Part shown: positions 1-10,472 of the stretch, piece after piece | How positions within the stretch are numbered: the first letter of the stretch is position 1 | How the letters are laid out: each line of letters begins with the position of its first letter | Source: Agarophyton chilense | Taxonomy: Eukaryota; Rhodophyta; Florideophyceae; Gracilariales; Gracilariaceae | Direction: 5' to 3' | Assembly: GCA_030374765.1 (NCBI GenBank) | Contig: JARGXX010000025.1 | Location: 1,054,001-1,118,000, forward strand | DNA length: 64,000 bases | The notes under the pieces: model-generated | What the model was told of the DNA's origin: nothing | Databases searched by the model: none | Seen by the model: only the letters and a program-made list of their open reading frames with translations | Position numbers and translations under genes: made by a program

Positions 1-770
1 CCTAATCTGAAACTTGTGTCTAAAGAGACTTCAAAAGTACGCAAATCGCGATTATTAACCCCGACAATGTCTGCACCAATCTCAAGAGCAGTTTTGAGTT
101 CTTCTTCATCGTGCACTTCAACCAAGGCATCAAGACCCATTTTGTGAGTAGCTTCAAGCAACTTCTTCGTGCGGTCCCTTCCCAGTGCCGCCACGATGAG
201 GAGCACTGCACTTGCACCACCAACAACCGCTTCAGCTATTTGAATCTCGTCTATGATGAAATCCTTTCGAAGAATTGGACACGGTCCCGGGTAGTTGCCC
301 TTGAATCGCTTTTGTGTCTGGACAGCCTTTTTAAGATCCTCCATGGTGCCACCGAAGCCTTCCAAATCAGTGAGAACTGAGATAGCCCCTGCCCCGCCTT
401 CATAGTAAACACGAGAAAGAATGCCCGCATCGTTGATTTTCCCGATGAAACCTTTGCTAGGACTCTTTCGCTTTATCTCTGCGATAACAGTTAAAGTGCC
501 GTGCTGTGTATTCAATGCATTGTAGAAGGCTTTGCTTCGATTAGATGTTGTTTCTAACGCTTTGGAGATGGGATGATCAGACTCGGCAGAAACATGTGAT
601 TTAAGTGCTGCCACTTCATCCTTCTTGCGCTCAAGAATTTTTGCAAGGACATTCGGTACTCCCTTTGAGGCGCACATGTAGAACGAGCTTCGAGAAGTCT
701 GGCGTTGAATAGCCAGGAAAGGCGATCTTCTCCGAAAATGGACGGCGGAGAGAGGTGAGACAAATGCCAT
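1..770 (-). CDS. Indole-3-glycerol-phosphate synthase, 3' end cut by the window edge
   Basis: Catalyses ring closure of carboxyphenylaminodeoxyribulose phosphate to indole-3-glycerol phosphate in tryptophan synthesis, in the plastid of algae. The reading frame is open for 256 codons from the ATG at 770 to the window edge. Seen: a Ser/Arg-rich leader of about 35 residues (MAFVSPLSAVHFRRRSPF...) resembling a transit peptide; EIKRKSPSKG at residues 98-107 with the family's substrate-binding and catalytic lysine region; the RKDF strand; and the strongly diagnostic GVNNRDLRTFEV near residue 237. The last third of the TIM barrel lies outside the window. Plastid targeting is inferred from the leader. 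I see no fusion partner on the N-terminal side. Confidence 0.93.
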   Translation of the reverse strand, partial: MAFVSPLSAVHFRRRSPFLAIQRQTSRSSFYMCASKGVPNVLAKILERKKDEVAALKSHVSAESDHPISKALETTSNRSKAFYNALNTQHGTLTVIAEIKRKSPSKGFIGKINDAGILSRVYYEGGAGAISVLTDLEGFGGTMEDLKKAVQTQKRFKGNYPGPCPILRKDFIIDEIQIAEAVVGGASAVLLIVAALGRDRTKKLLEATHKMGLDALVEVHDEEELKTALEIGADIVGVNNRDLRTFEVSLDTSFRL

Positions 771-1721
771 TCGGATATAGTTCTTCCAGCGGACAAAGAA
801 CGCCGGTTTATTGAAAACTTAGAATACGAGTACGCCGCAACTTTCACGAATACGATGTGCTTTCGCACTGCTTATAATACTGAATAGAATTGGGATAAGA
901 GAACACGCCGCTGAGCCTGTGCACAATGAGATTGCTCGCCTGCGATGCGAATGACTGGAGAAGAAGTGATCTCAACCAATCTGATCAAAGCAGATGTTAT
1001 TTTGCAGCTGTCTTCGCATTTTTTGCCTTTGTGAGATGACGGCAAATTTTGATGGCATGATGACAATAAATTGTTTCCCCGCTTTTCAGCTATTTGGGAA
1101 AGGTTCCTTCAACTAGCTAGAGTGTACATCCTGTTTTAACGCGATCCACTGCTTAGCGAGGAGTATAGTACAACCTTTTGAATACAGCTGGTTGCGATTG
1201 CGGTGCTTCCAGTGGGACTGAAGCTGCAGGGTGACCAGGAAGAAGGGGAATAGAAAGATTTACTTCGGAAAGGTATACCCAAGTCTACATGGACAGGGGC
1301 AACATAAAGGAAGCGCATCATTGAAAGAAAACGAACCATGGGTTCAACAGAGTAGTGACGATATGATGGGAATTGCACACCAACCCGTTTATCATACAAG
1401 GTATTGTACACCCGTGTTTGCAGAACATGTTTGTTCGTGCAACGCACAATTCCTTGTCAACATCTTCTTATGACAGAATTTGGCTGGGTTCCTCTTCCAT
1501 CGCGCCTTTTGGTTCATGAAATCAGGCCACTGTTCGTCACCAGCAGAAGGAGACGTGCACATAGTGCATGAGTTCCTTACCAACATTGGCGTGACCGGGA
1601 ATTTTGTACAGGGAAAAACTGAAAAATACGAAGATGGAATAGAAAGGCGGAACTTTCGTGTTGGGCAGACCGAGAAGAGACCAAAAGTTTCCGCGACTGC
1701 CGAGAGAAGTAGCACAATGTT
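771..1721. other. Intergenic, no supported gene
   Basis: About 950 bases between two minus-strand genes. Short ORFs exist on both strands, but none shows a recognisable domain or a coding-like composition. It must contain the promoter of the indole-glycerol-phosphate synthase gene (near 770-900) and the 3' end of the small downstream gene. Confidence 0.6.
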
Positions 1722-2003
1722 CTATCGCGACACCGGAGACTTGGGCGCCTTTGGACCTTGCTTAAAAAACGAGAGGCGGGCTTTAGAGACAACTCCCGCA
1801 GCTTTGTTGGGCATTCTGAGCATGCGCTTGACAAGCTCGTTCATCTTGATTTGCTGTTGGGGGTTGCGGTTCAACGCACGATTGACAAGCATGAGTTTGC
1901 GATAGATTCGCGGAAAGCCATAATACCGCGCCAGCCCATAAGCTGTGACCTTCTTGAACAGTGAGAAGGCTACGAGTCCTGTCACGACCGATTCGGTATG
2001 CAT
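1722..2003 (-). CDS. Small basic protein of unknown function, 93 aa
   Basis: I do not recognise a family. The frame stays open upstream of the ATG at 2003, but that upstream translation is low-complexity and reaches into the divergent promoter, so I start at MHTESVVTGLVAFSLFKKV. The protein has a short hydrophobic N-terminal stretch followed by a basic, helix-prone body (YGFPRIYRKLMLVNRAL, then NRNPQQQIKMNELVKRMLRM) and a basic tail. Short basic proteins of this kind are often mitochondrial or membrane-associated, but that is only a guess. It is transcribed divergently from the glycoside-hydrolase-like gene, with 322 bases between the two start codons. Confidence 0.5.
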   Translation of the reverse strand: MHTESVVTGLVAFSLFKKVTAYGLARYYGFPRIYRKLMLVNRALNRNPQQQIKMNELVKRMLRMPNKAAGVVSKARLSFFKQGPKAPKSPVSR

Positions 2004-2325
2004 TTTGGGCTCGATGAGGACGGGCACGACGCGTGAAAGCGAACAGTCGCCGGGGGGAGGGGAAGGAAGATGGGAGGCTTGTTGAACGTTTGATAAATAC
2101 CTTTGTGAGGACAGACCGATATTTTCGGTGGTGCGAAATTCACTGCGCTGCGAATGGTCAGCATTTGGCTGCCAGGCTGAGCGAGGATTTCGGACATCCG
2201 GCCATGTGGACAAGTATGATTGGATGGGTGCAGAAGCTCATCTCGCGAACACCCGCACTTGCCACATTCGTCTGACAGCATCACCAACCCACACCACCGA
2301 ATCGAGACGCAAACTATTACCAACA

Positions 2326-4527
2326 ATGATGACCAATTCCCTGTCTCCCGAGTTTCTCGCCTTTTTGGGTTCTACCAAACACTCCCTCCCCCCAGGCGTC
2401 ACACTCACCATCGCAGCATCTTCCAGTTGCACCGCACTGCTCACACTTTCCACCACAACACACCTGTCCCGCGACCATCTCTTCTCCGGCAAATATGATC
2501 AATTGCGCTCCTTCATATCCTTTAATCCTTCCGAGAGTCAAACCTGTACCGAGCTCTCTTTCCTAGCATTTCAAACAGCAGAGTTTGCTCTTCCCATTCG
2601 CGCCGCAGACACTCGTCTCCAATTCTCATACTTCTCGCGGCCGGGCTTCATTCGTCCACATACCTTCTCTCCATTGTTCATCTTCTCAAACAGTGCTTGC
2701 TGTTTATTAGCACCACTAGATACCTTTCACGAACAAGTGTTGGTTGCCGATGATGGCCTACTAAAGTGGGGGTGGCAAGGCGATCTAGAATCTCTCAAAC
2801 CGTCCTTCAGTTCCACCATAGCCATTGTTGTCCGCCCTGACACTCGAGCCGCCCTGCAGCAGTGGGCGTCTTTGCTTCGGCTCCGTGGATGTATACGCTC
2901 CTCACCAGACAGGTATAGCAGCATCGTCCTTTCACATCTCACGTACTGGACGGATAATGGTGCGGCCTACTGGTACAGAACGGAGAAGGGTCTCTCCATA
3001 ACTGAAACCCTGATACAAACCGTTAAGCGCATAGAAAAAGATCAAATGCCCCTCGCAGCTGTCGAGATTGACAGCTGGTTCTATCCCCACGAGAAAACAA
3101 GAAACATTAGCGATATAGGCTACTTGCATGTAGTTCCTCCCACTGGAATGTTGTGTTGGCAACCCAGAGACGATGTTCTCGGCGATGGTGGCTTCCAAAA
3201 GTTGCGAGAAAGTCTTGGAAATAAACCTTTCATATTTCATAGTCGCCACATCTCCAGTGAATCGCCGTATATTAATGAACTGAACAGTGAGAACTGGTGG
3301 GTTACCGATGGCCGTGCACACCCTCAGGGCGATACTTTGTTTCGGAAATGGATGAGCGATGCAAAGCGTTGGGGAGCTTGCACTTATGAGCAGGACTGGA
3401 TGGTGGAAGTTTGGCTTGGTGTTCGGGGTTTACGTGCAGGCGCTGGACGTATTTACGAATGGCAAAAACAGTTGAACAATGCGGCAAAAGCTGAGAGGTT
3501 GCGTTTAATATGGTGCATGTCCACGCCCGCAGATATCCTGACCGCCAGCAATATGGAGCAAGTCATTTCGATCCGCTCTTGTGATGATTATCGCTACGCG
3601 GAAGATCCGTCGATATTATGGAGATGGCACCTTGTCACCAGTAGTCTTATCAGTGTTCTTGGTATATGTCCGTTCAAAGATGTTTTCATGACGCACAGAA
3701 ACCAATCGGGGACAGTGGATATCGATGGCGATCCTAACGCGGAGCTGGAAGCCTGTCTTGCCGTCATGTCCGCGGGACCTGTGGGTATAGGTGACAGATT
3801 GGGTCGAACCGATCGTGAGCTCGTTTTGAAATGCTGTCGAGCAGATGGCTTGCTCATCAAGCCTGATGTTCCGATGACGGCGATGGAGTATTCTATGCGC
3901 AACGAAGACGGATTTCTTTGGGGTGTTTCGCGTAGCGGTGCGTGGAAATACATTCTCGTGGTGCGTACTGGGATAAAAAGTCGCATGGAAGAAGCGGATG
4001 ATACTGCTGTGCGCGAAGTTATGAAGTTTGCAGATGGTAGGAAGAAGTTGATCTACGATTGGAGACGGAAAACCGTTTACACGTCAAGCTGTTTGGAAGC
4101 ATCTCTTCGAGTTCATGAATGGAAGTTGTGGGTATTATGTCCTGTTTGGGAAAGAGTAGAGGATGGCGTCGCAACATACCATTCGGTGGTAGGAGATGTT
4201 TCCAAATTCGCTACGGTGGGAGACAAACGACTCAGTTTCGAATGCAAGTTTACTTCAAAACAAGCAGATGAGGACGTCCAAGAACTCCTACTCGAAAGCT
4301 TCAAATGCGACGACGAAAACAATGCTACGTGGGACGACTGCGAGAGCTTTGGGGACGGTATTGATATGACTGTGATGGGGGTGAGCGGGGAAAAGATACA
4401 AGTAGCGTATTGGAGCGAGCGGGAGGGCTTGTTAAGCGACTGTGTAGAGATTCCACCAGAAGGTCGGCAGAGGTTAATAATGAAGTTGGACGAAGGAAAA
4501 GGTGCGACGAGCTTGCAGGTGATGTAA
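2326..4527 (+). CDS. Glycoside-hydrolase-like protein (alpha-galactosidase / raffinose-synthase-like fold), 733 aa
   Basis: A long intron-free gene. The frame is open from 2128, but two adjacent ATGs at 2326 and 2329 (MMTNSLSPEFLAFLG) fit better because the extra upstream residues lie in the divergent promoter. The middle of the protein looks like a TIM-barrel retaining glycosidase: VEIDSWFYP at residue 246 onward, and TYEQDWMVEVW at residue 353 onward, where Asp357 is a candidate nucleophile. A beta-rich N-terminal domain and a C-terminal beta domain fit the clan that includes GH36 and GH27. The similarity is at motif level only, so substrate (galactosides, a wall polysaccharide or a floridoside-type sugar) cannot be stated. 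The stop is only 7 bases from the stop of the convergent uL13 gene. Confidence 0.6.
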   Translation: MMTNSLSPEFLAFLGSTKHSLPPGVTLTIAASSSCTALLTLSTTTHLSRDHLFSGKYDQLRSFISFNPSESQTCTELSFLAFQTAEFALPIRAADTRLQFSYFSRPGFIRPHTFSPLFIFSNSACCLLAPLDTFHEQVLVADDGLLKWGWQGDLESLKPSFSSTIAIVVRPDTRAALQQWASLLRLRGCIRSSPDRYSSIVLSHLTYWTDNGAAYWYRTEKGLSITETLIQTVKRIEKDQMPLAAVEIDSWFYPHEKTRNISDIGYLHVVPPTGMLCWQPRDDVLGDGGFQKLRESLGNKPFIFHSRHISSESPYINELNSENWWVTDGRAHPQGDTLFRKWMSDAKRWGACTYEQDWMVEVWLGVRGLRAGAGRIYEWQKQLNNAAKAERLRLIWCMSTPADILTASNMEQVISIRSCDDYRYAEDPSILWRWHLVTSSLISVLGICPFKDVFMTHRNQSGTVDIDGDPNAELEACLAVMSAGPVGIGDRLGRTDRELVLKCCRADGLLIKPDVPMTAMEYSMRNEDGFLWGVSRSGAWKYILVVRTGIKSRMEEADDTAVREVMKFADGRKKLIYDWRRKTVYTSSCLEASLRVHEWKLWVLCPVWERVEDGVATYHSVVGDVSKFATVGDKRLSFECKFTSKQADEDVQELLLESFKCDDENNATWDDCESFGDGIDMTVMGVSGEKIQVAYWSEREGLLSDCVEIPPEGRQRLIMKLDEGKGATSLQVM

Positions 4528-4534
4528 AGCAGAG

Positions 4535-5278
4535 CTAGGGGTTGGGTGTAATGACCGGATCTTGTGATAATGCTTGTTCGGCTGCGTTGATGTAGCTATG
4601 ACGAGCGGCGATTTGGGCTTCCGAGGGGTCGTCGTCTGGAGAAAATTGCAAAAGCTGAGCAAGACCCTGCGGTTGAGTGGGCTGCAGTTCTGCAAAGATC
4701 TTTTGCATGGTCTGGTCTGACTCTTGGATGATGTTGTCGTTCCACCAGATCTCAAGCTGTTGCATGGTGGGCGGGCCGCCATGACCCAGGCGACTTCCGC
4801 AATGGGCTGGCGCTACCAAAACCGGCTTCTGTGGTGCGTGGTCGTGCACATCATCCATGTAAACGCGCAAATTATCCATCCAAACCTGTCTGAGTTTGTT
4901 TTTGGGCAACATGTTCTTGACGGCAGCTTGTATGATGTGCTGCGGTCTCTTGCGCATGACATCCTGTATGGGCACCTGCTTCAAGCCGCCCGGGTAGCCC
5001 GAGTGGTGAATGTACAGCTTGTTGTACGACTTTCGACCGGTGAGAACGACATGTCGAGCATTTATGACGATGACGGGATCTCCGCTATTGATATTGTCCA
5101 AGTAGGTGGGCTTGTGCTTGCCCTGCAGCAAGAGCGCAATCTGGCCGGCGACGCGCCCGAGCACCTGATCCCTTGCGTCCACGAGGCGCCAGATTCGATC
5201 GCGCACTACGAGATGGCGAAGCCACGCGGTAGCGCCGCGCTGCGTAGTGAGCAGTTTCTCGCCGAGCTCCGCCGCCAT
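4535..5278 (-). CDS. Mitochondrial large-subunit ribosomal protein uL13m, 247 aa
   Basis: Structural protein of the large ribosomal subunit. The L13 core spans roughly residues 25-145: WRLVDARDQVLGRVAGQIA, then the segment with GDPVIVINARHVVLTGRK, then HHSGYPGGLKQV. Bacterial L13 is about 142 residues; the extra C-terminal 100 residues (Glu/Gln-rich, with DDDPSEAQIAARHSY) suggest an organellar protein rather than cytosolic L13a, which has a different N-terminus. Mitochondria are favoured because red algal plastids usually encode their own rpl13; this is inference. The ATG at 5278 is the first Met and is immediately preceded by an in-frame stop region. The 3' end overlaps no gene but lies 7 bases from the convergent glycosidase-like gene. 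Confidence 0.85.
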   Translation of the reverse strand: MAAELGEKLLTTQRGATAWLRHLVVRDRIWRLVDARDQVLGRVAGQIALLLQGKHKPTYLDNINSGDPVIVINARHVVLTGRKSYNKLYIHHSGYPGGLKQVPIQDVMRKRPQHIIQAAVKNMLPKNKLRQVWMDNLRVYMDDVHDHAPQKPVLVAPAHCGSRLGHGGPPTMQQLEIWWNDNIIQESDQTMQKIFAELQPTQPQGLAQLLQFSPDDDPSEAQIAARHSYINAAEQALSQDPVITPNP

Positions 5279-5819
5279 TGATCTCTTCCGACGAGGTCCA
5301 AAGAGATGGCAACAAAAGCTTTTTGCGCTATCTTACCGGGTTGCCGGGCGGCCACTGCTATGGAAACATAGCACATGAGAAACATAGCATCATCGCAATG
5401 TGGAGCACACGTGGACGCGTGACACAGGTGGCAAGTCAATCGTAGCGCGCTCAGAATGAGCGCCAGCAATGCACGCCGTCGCGTTGGCGCAGCTCCTCAC
5501 AAAACCTACATTGCTGGACGGCTGCGTTGCCACACCTGCCAGGAACACAATGCCGACCAATCAGCGGCGTGGAACGAAGGGAAGCGCATCCGACACAAAA
5601 AAAGGCAGCGCCTTACAAGCAGAGAGTGCCGCGTCATTGCAAGACATCGCGCTGGCCACATTCGTTGTTTTAAAGCATTTGGTCGTGCGCCTCCTCACTT
5701 TGCCCTTAGTTAATCCTTTCTACAGCAACGCGGCGCACTCATTATCCTTACCTCCCTCATTGCGTCTCCTTTTGCGCTTGCACTTTCCTCCTTCTTCCCT
5801 CGCCATACGCTGCCCCACA
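5279..5819. promoter_or_regulatory. Shared divergent promoter region of uL13m and CHMP2-like genes
   Basis: 541 bases separate the two start codons of oppositely transcribed genes, so both promoters must lie here. An ORF continues upstream of the CHMP2-like start through this segment, but its translation has no ESCRT similarity and is probably chance. The 60 bases before the plus-strand start are pyrimidine-rich (CCTCC/CTTCC runs), as is common in front of start codons in this window. No TATA box is obvious. Confidence 0.5.
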
Positions 5820-6512
5820 ATGGTCTTTGGCAGAAAAAAGGCGCAGCCTTCACAACCGCTACCGCCACCACCTCCCCCGTCCACCCAGACGCCGGCGCAG
5901 ACCGCGCGCGCCATGGCGCGTCAGAACGACCGTACCGTACAGCGTGCCCAGAGAGACATGCAAAGAGAAAGATTGCAACTGGAACAGAAGGAGCGCCAGC
6001 TGGAGGTGGAGATCAAGAAGTTGGGACGGCAAGGTCGTATCGCCGAAGCAAGAATTCTTGCCAAGAACTTGGTGCAAGTACGAAACGCAAAGGCCAGAAC
6101 TTTCCAGGCAGGCGCGCACGCCGGTGCCATTGCTACGCAGGCAAAAATGGCAGCAACAGAAGCCAAGATGATGGAGGTGATTGGAAACACTACACAGGTG
6201 ATGCAGAATGCTAATGGAATGAATGATTCAAACCGCTATATGAACATGTTACAGCAATACGATATGCAATCGGAAAAGTATAAGCTCAAACAGGAGATGA
6301 CGGACGAAGTTCTGGATTCGGTGTTAGGAGGAGAAGACATTGGGGCTGAGAGCGACGATGTGTTGAACAGTGTGTTGGATGAAATTGGACTGGAGGTTAG
6401 TAGCAAGATGGGCGGCGCTGCTGTGATAGCGCCGCAGTCTGTACCACAACAACCAGCTCTACAACAGCCTGACGCCGCGCTCATGGCTCGCATCGAACGG
6501 CTGGGCAACTGA
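5820..6512 (+). CDS. ESCRT-III subunit, CHMP2/VPS2 type (Snf7 family), 230 aa
   Basis: Component of the endosomal membrane-scission polymer that works with VPS4 in multivesicular-body formation and cytokinesis. Start chosen at MVFGRKKAQPSQ because VPS2 proteins start with a short MxxxFGRKK-type segment. A proline-rich insert (residues 12-23) is followed by a long basic-then-acidic coiled coil: KKLGRQGRIAEARILAKNLV near residues 62-81 is the hallmark of the family. The C-terminal half is acidic (EVLDSVLGGEDIGAESDDV). The last residues, ALMARIERLGN, form an MIM1-type helix expected to bind the VPS4 MIT domain. Length matches CHMP2 (about 220). CHMP2A and CHMP2B forms cannot be separated by eye. 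Confidence 0.9.
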   Translation: MVFGRKKAQPSQPLPPPPPPSTQTPAQTARAMARQNDRTVQRAQRDMQRERLQLEQKERQLEVEIKKLGRQGRIAEARILAKNLVQVRNAKARTFQAGAHAGAIATQAKMAATEAKMMEVIGNTTQVMQNANGMNDSNRYMNMLQQYDMQSEKYKLKQEMTDEVLDSVLGGEDIGAESDDVLNSVLDEIGLEVSSKMGGAAVIAPQSVPQQPALQQPDAALMARIERLGN

Positions 6513-7406
6513 TTTTGCACGCTTGTCGAATCATCTCTCGTCCCTCCGTTGTAGATTCTTCGTACCAAGCTCGGGCTGCTTTTTTTTTGCTGCTACGCTG
6601 TGTTCGCAGCGGTGATATGTAACTGCCGAATTTATGTGTACTTGACGCACCTTGCGTCCTGATAACCCTACAAACCTGCCCTGTTTAGCAACTAGATTGT
6701 AAAGAAGAGCATGTGTTCTTAATCAGCTAGAACGCTCTAGAATGTCCGAGTTGGCACACGCCATACCAAGTGGTAGCAATTACTTCTTACCTCCAGAGCT
6801 ACCTTCGTAGAAAGGTGGAACGCAGTGCTTTGGAGCACGCCATCGGCTGAATGCACTGCTCCTGAGCCCTACGTTTCAGCGACAAGGAAGTTTTCAGGAG
6901 TCCTGAGCATCTCCACTGGTCTTCGAAATCCAATGGGATGCAAGTAGATCCAACCTGACAAACGTGTACGCACCACCAAGTAGGCTGACCCACCCTACGT
7001 GGTTCAGTTGAACCGCCACAGACACACTATTCAGGATGATCCCGCAAAACACACAACAAGCATGGACGGCGATGGCGGCTGTCGTCCCGAACTTCGTACT
7101 AACGTTAAGAAGATTGGTTTCATAGCTCTCATGGCATGTGCGGCCATCCCGACACAACCCACCCTGCGGTCATCTGCCTCGGCATCGCCTACCAGAGTCG
7201 CGGCCAATCACACGTGCGCCTGAGATATACCGCCCAATCACCGCCCTCGTTCTAACGCAGCGTCGCTCTCGCGCCATGTGCTCCCGTTGGGCACCGTCAA
7301 CGCCCGGCCTCGTCATTGCCATATCTCATCGTCCACGAGCTGCCCACTGCTCATCATATTCGCCGTCAACCCCCCACACCTCCGCGATACACCCTTATCC
7401 GTCACC
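6513..7406. other. Intergenic between CHMP2-like and enolase genes
   Basis: 894 bases with only short, unconvincing ORFs. It must contain the 3' end of the ESCRT gene and the enolase promoter. CACGTG-like and CCAAT motifs (CCAATCACACGTG near 7203 and CCAATCACCG near 7232) are plausible promoter elements some 170-200 bases before the enolase ATG; no TATA box is evident. Confidence 0.5.
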
Positions 7407-8987
<1,581 letters not shown>

Positions 8988-10472
8988 AGTCTTTTTCTTT
9001 ATGGCTATGGGGTTTCTGCTTCGACCATTTATTTCACAGCACAAGTAACGACCCAACTAAAGAGGCGGCGTGGTCCATCCTGTAGTAGAAGAACATTGCG
9101 TTGTTCAGACGTTGGTGATTGAAGCAATTTTGTTTGCATTTCGAGACGTTGGCTCATTTTCCAAGGAACTTTAGGTAAATAGTTGCCCATATCAGCGAGT
9201 TCCTTCGTTGGCTGGATTTTGCTTGCTTAGAACATAACGAGGCGGGTTTAGCCCTTTGGTCAAGACACTTGGTTGAAAACTCATGATACATTTCCAAATC
9301 TCGATATAGAACGTCACGTGAAGTACTTTTGAGCCGTTGGAGTTCAGAGTTTCGCCTTTCTACAGCATTGCAAAGATTCACCAGGAAAGATCCTGTGCAT
9401 CAATGACATTGTTGTAAGGACCTAAAAAAAAAAAAGTTGTCTAGCCAACCTGTTAGCTAAAGAGTAGAGTCTCTATCACACACTGATTACGAGGATAGCT
9501 CTAGCTAGCGTTAAGGGCCCAAGTATTTCGTCGAAACCTCAAGAGATTTAAAGGATTCGCGGCATTCGGTTCTCGCATTTGCGCTGAACCTTCTGCGCAG
9601 AACCACAACCACTAAAACTCTTTCCAGCAGTGTTGCGATTCTTGTTCATTGATTGGCGAAGCTCAATTACTTGTTTTGTATGACATTCTTTTCTTCTGTT
9701 CTTTCTTCTTTTTTCCATCGTCACCGCCTCAAAACAAGTTACCACAGCCGGCTCCCTTCCACAGAGTCCAGAAACCGGTCGGGCAGATGTAGGAGCTCTT
9801 GTTTAAGTGTACTGATCATATTAACGGTTGGTAAGAATACTTACTTGGGTCTCGAACAACAATTTGGACACAAAATCAGGAAGCGAAAAACACAACTGGT
9901 TCAAGGTAGAAACCTCCTCAGAACTGTACGTGTTATTACTCTTGGCTGATCGTAGAGAAGGCACTACGACCAAGCTCCTGGATCGGACGGGGATCTTCGC
10001 GCAGCTTGGCTGACCATGGGGCAAATAGTGTTCCGAGGACGCTCGGATTCAAGGCTCAGGAATTGCCTAGTGCCGATGATCGGTTCTGGTGGCAATCAGT
10101 CTTTTAGTTGCCTGTAGTCTTGTAGTTATTTTACTTGGTAATAGTTCTTTTGAGCGTTATGGCGGTTACAAGTTAGTGATGGAATAGCCCACCTCAATGG
10201 TAATTCTGTACATGACCGAAACGTAACACTCCCAAAAGCCAGTGTCAGGGTAAAAACTTTCCCCGACAGGAAAGATCCCAATCACAGTACGAGATCCTTT
10301 TCGCAACGAAAGATCCTCGCAGCTTGCTTCGTGTTTGCCAATATTAGATGAACCCGTTTCCGATGCCGATGCGTGCTGGGCGGCGACGAAAATACAAAAG
10401 CAATGGCCCATATCGGAAGGAGATATGTAAAACCCAAGTCTTTTGCAGCGCCGAAGAAAAAGAGACCTTCTC
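8988..10472. other. Intergenic, no supported gene
   Basis: About 1.5 kb between the enolase and F-box/LRR 3' ends, so both flanking genes converge on it. AT-richer than the flanking genes, with an A12 run at 9424. I see no tRNA, no domain-bearing ORF and no repeat structure. Confidence 0.55.
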
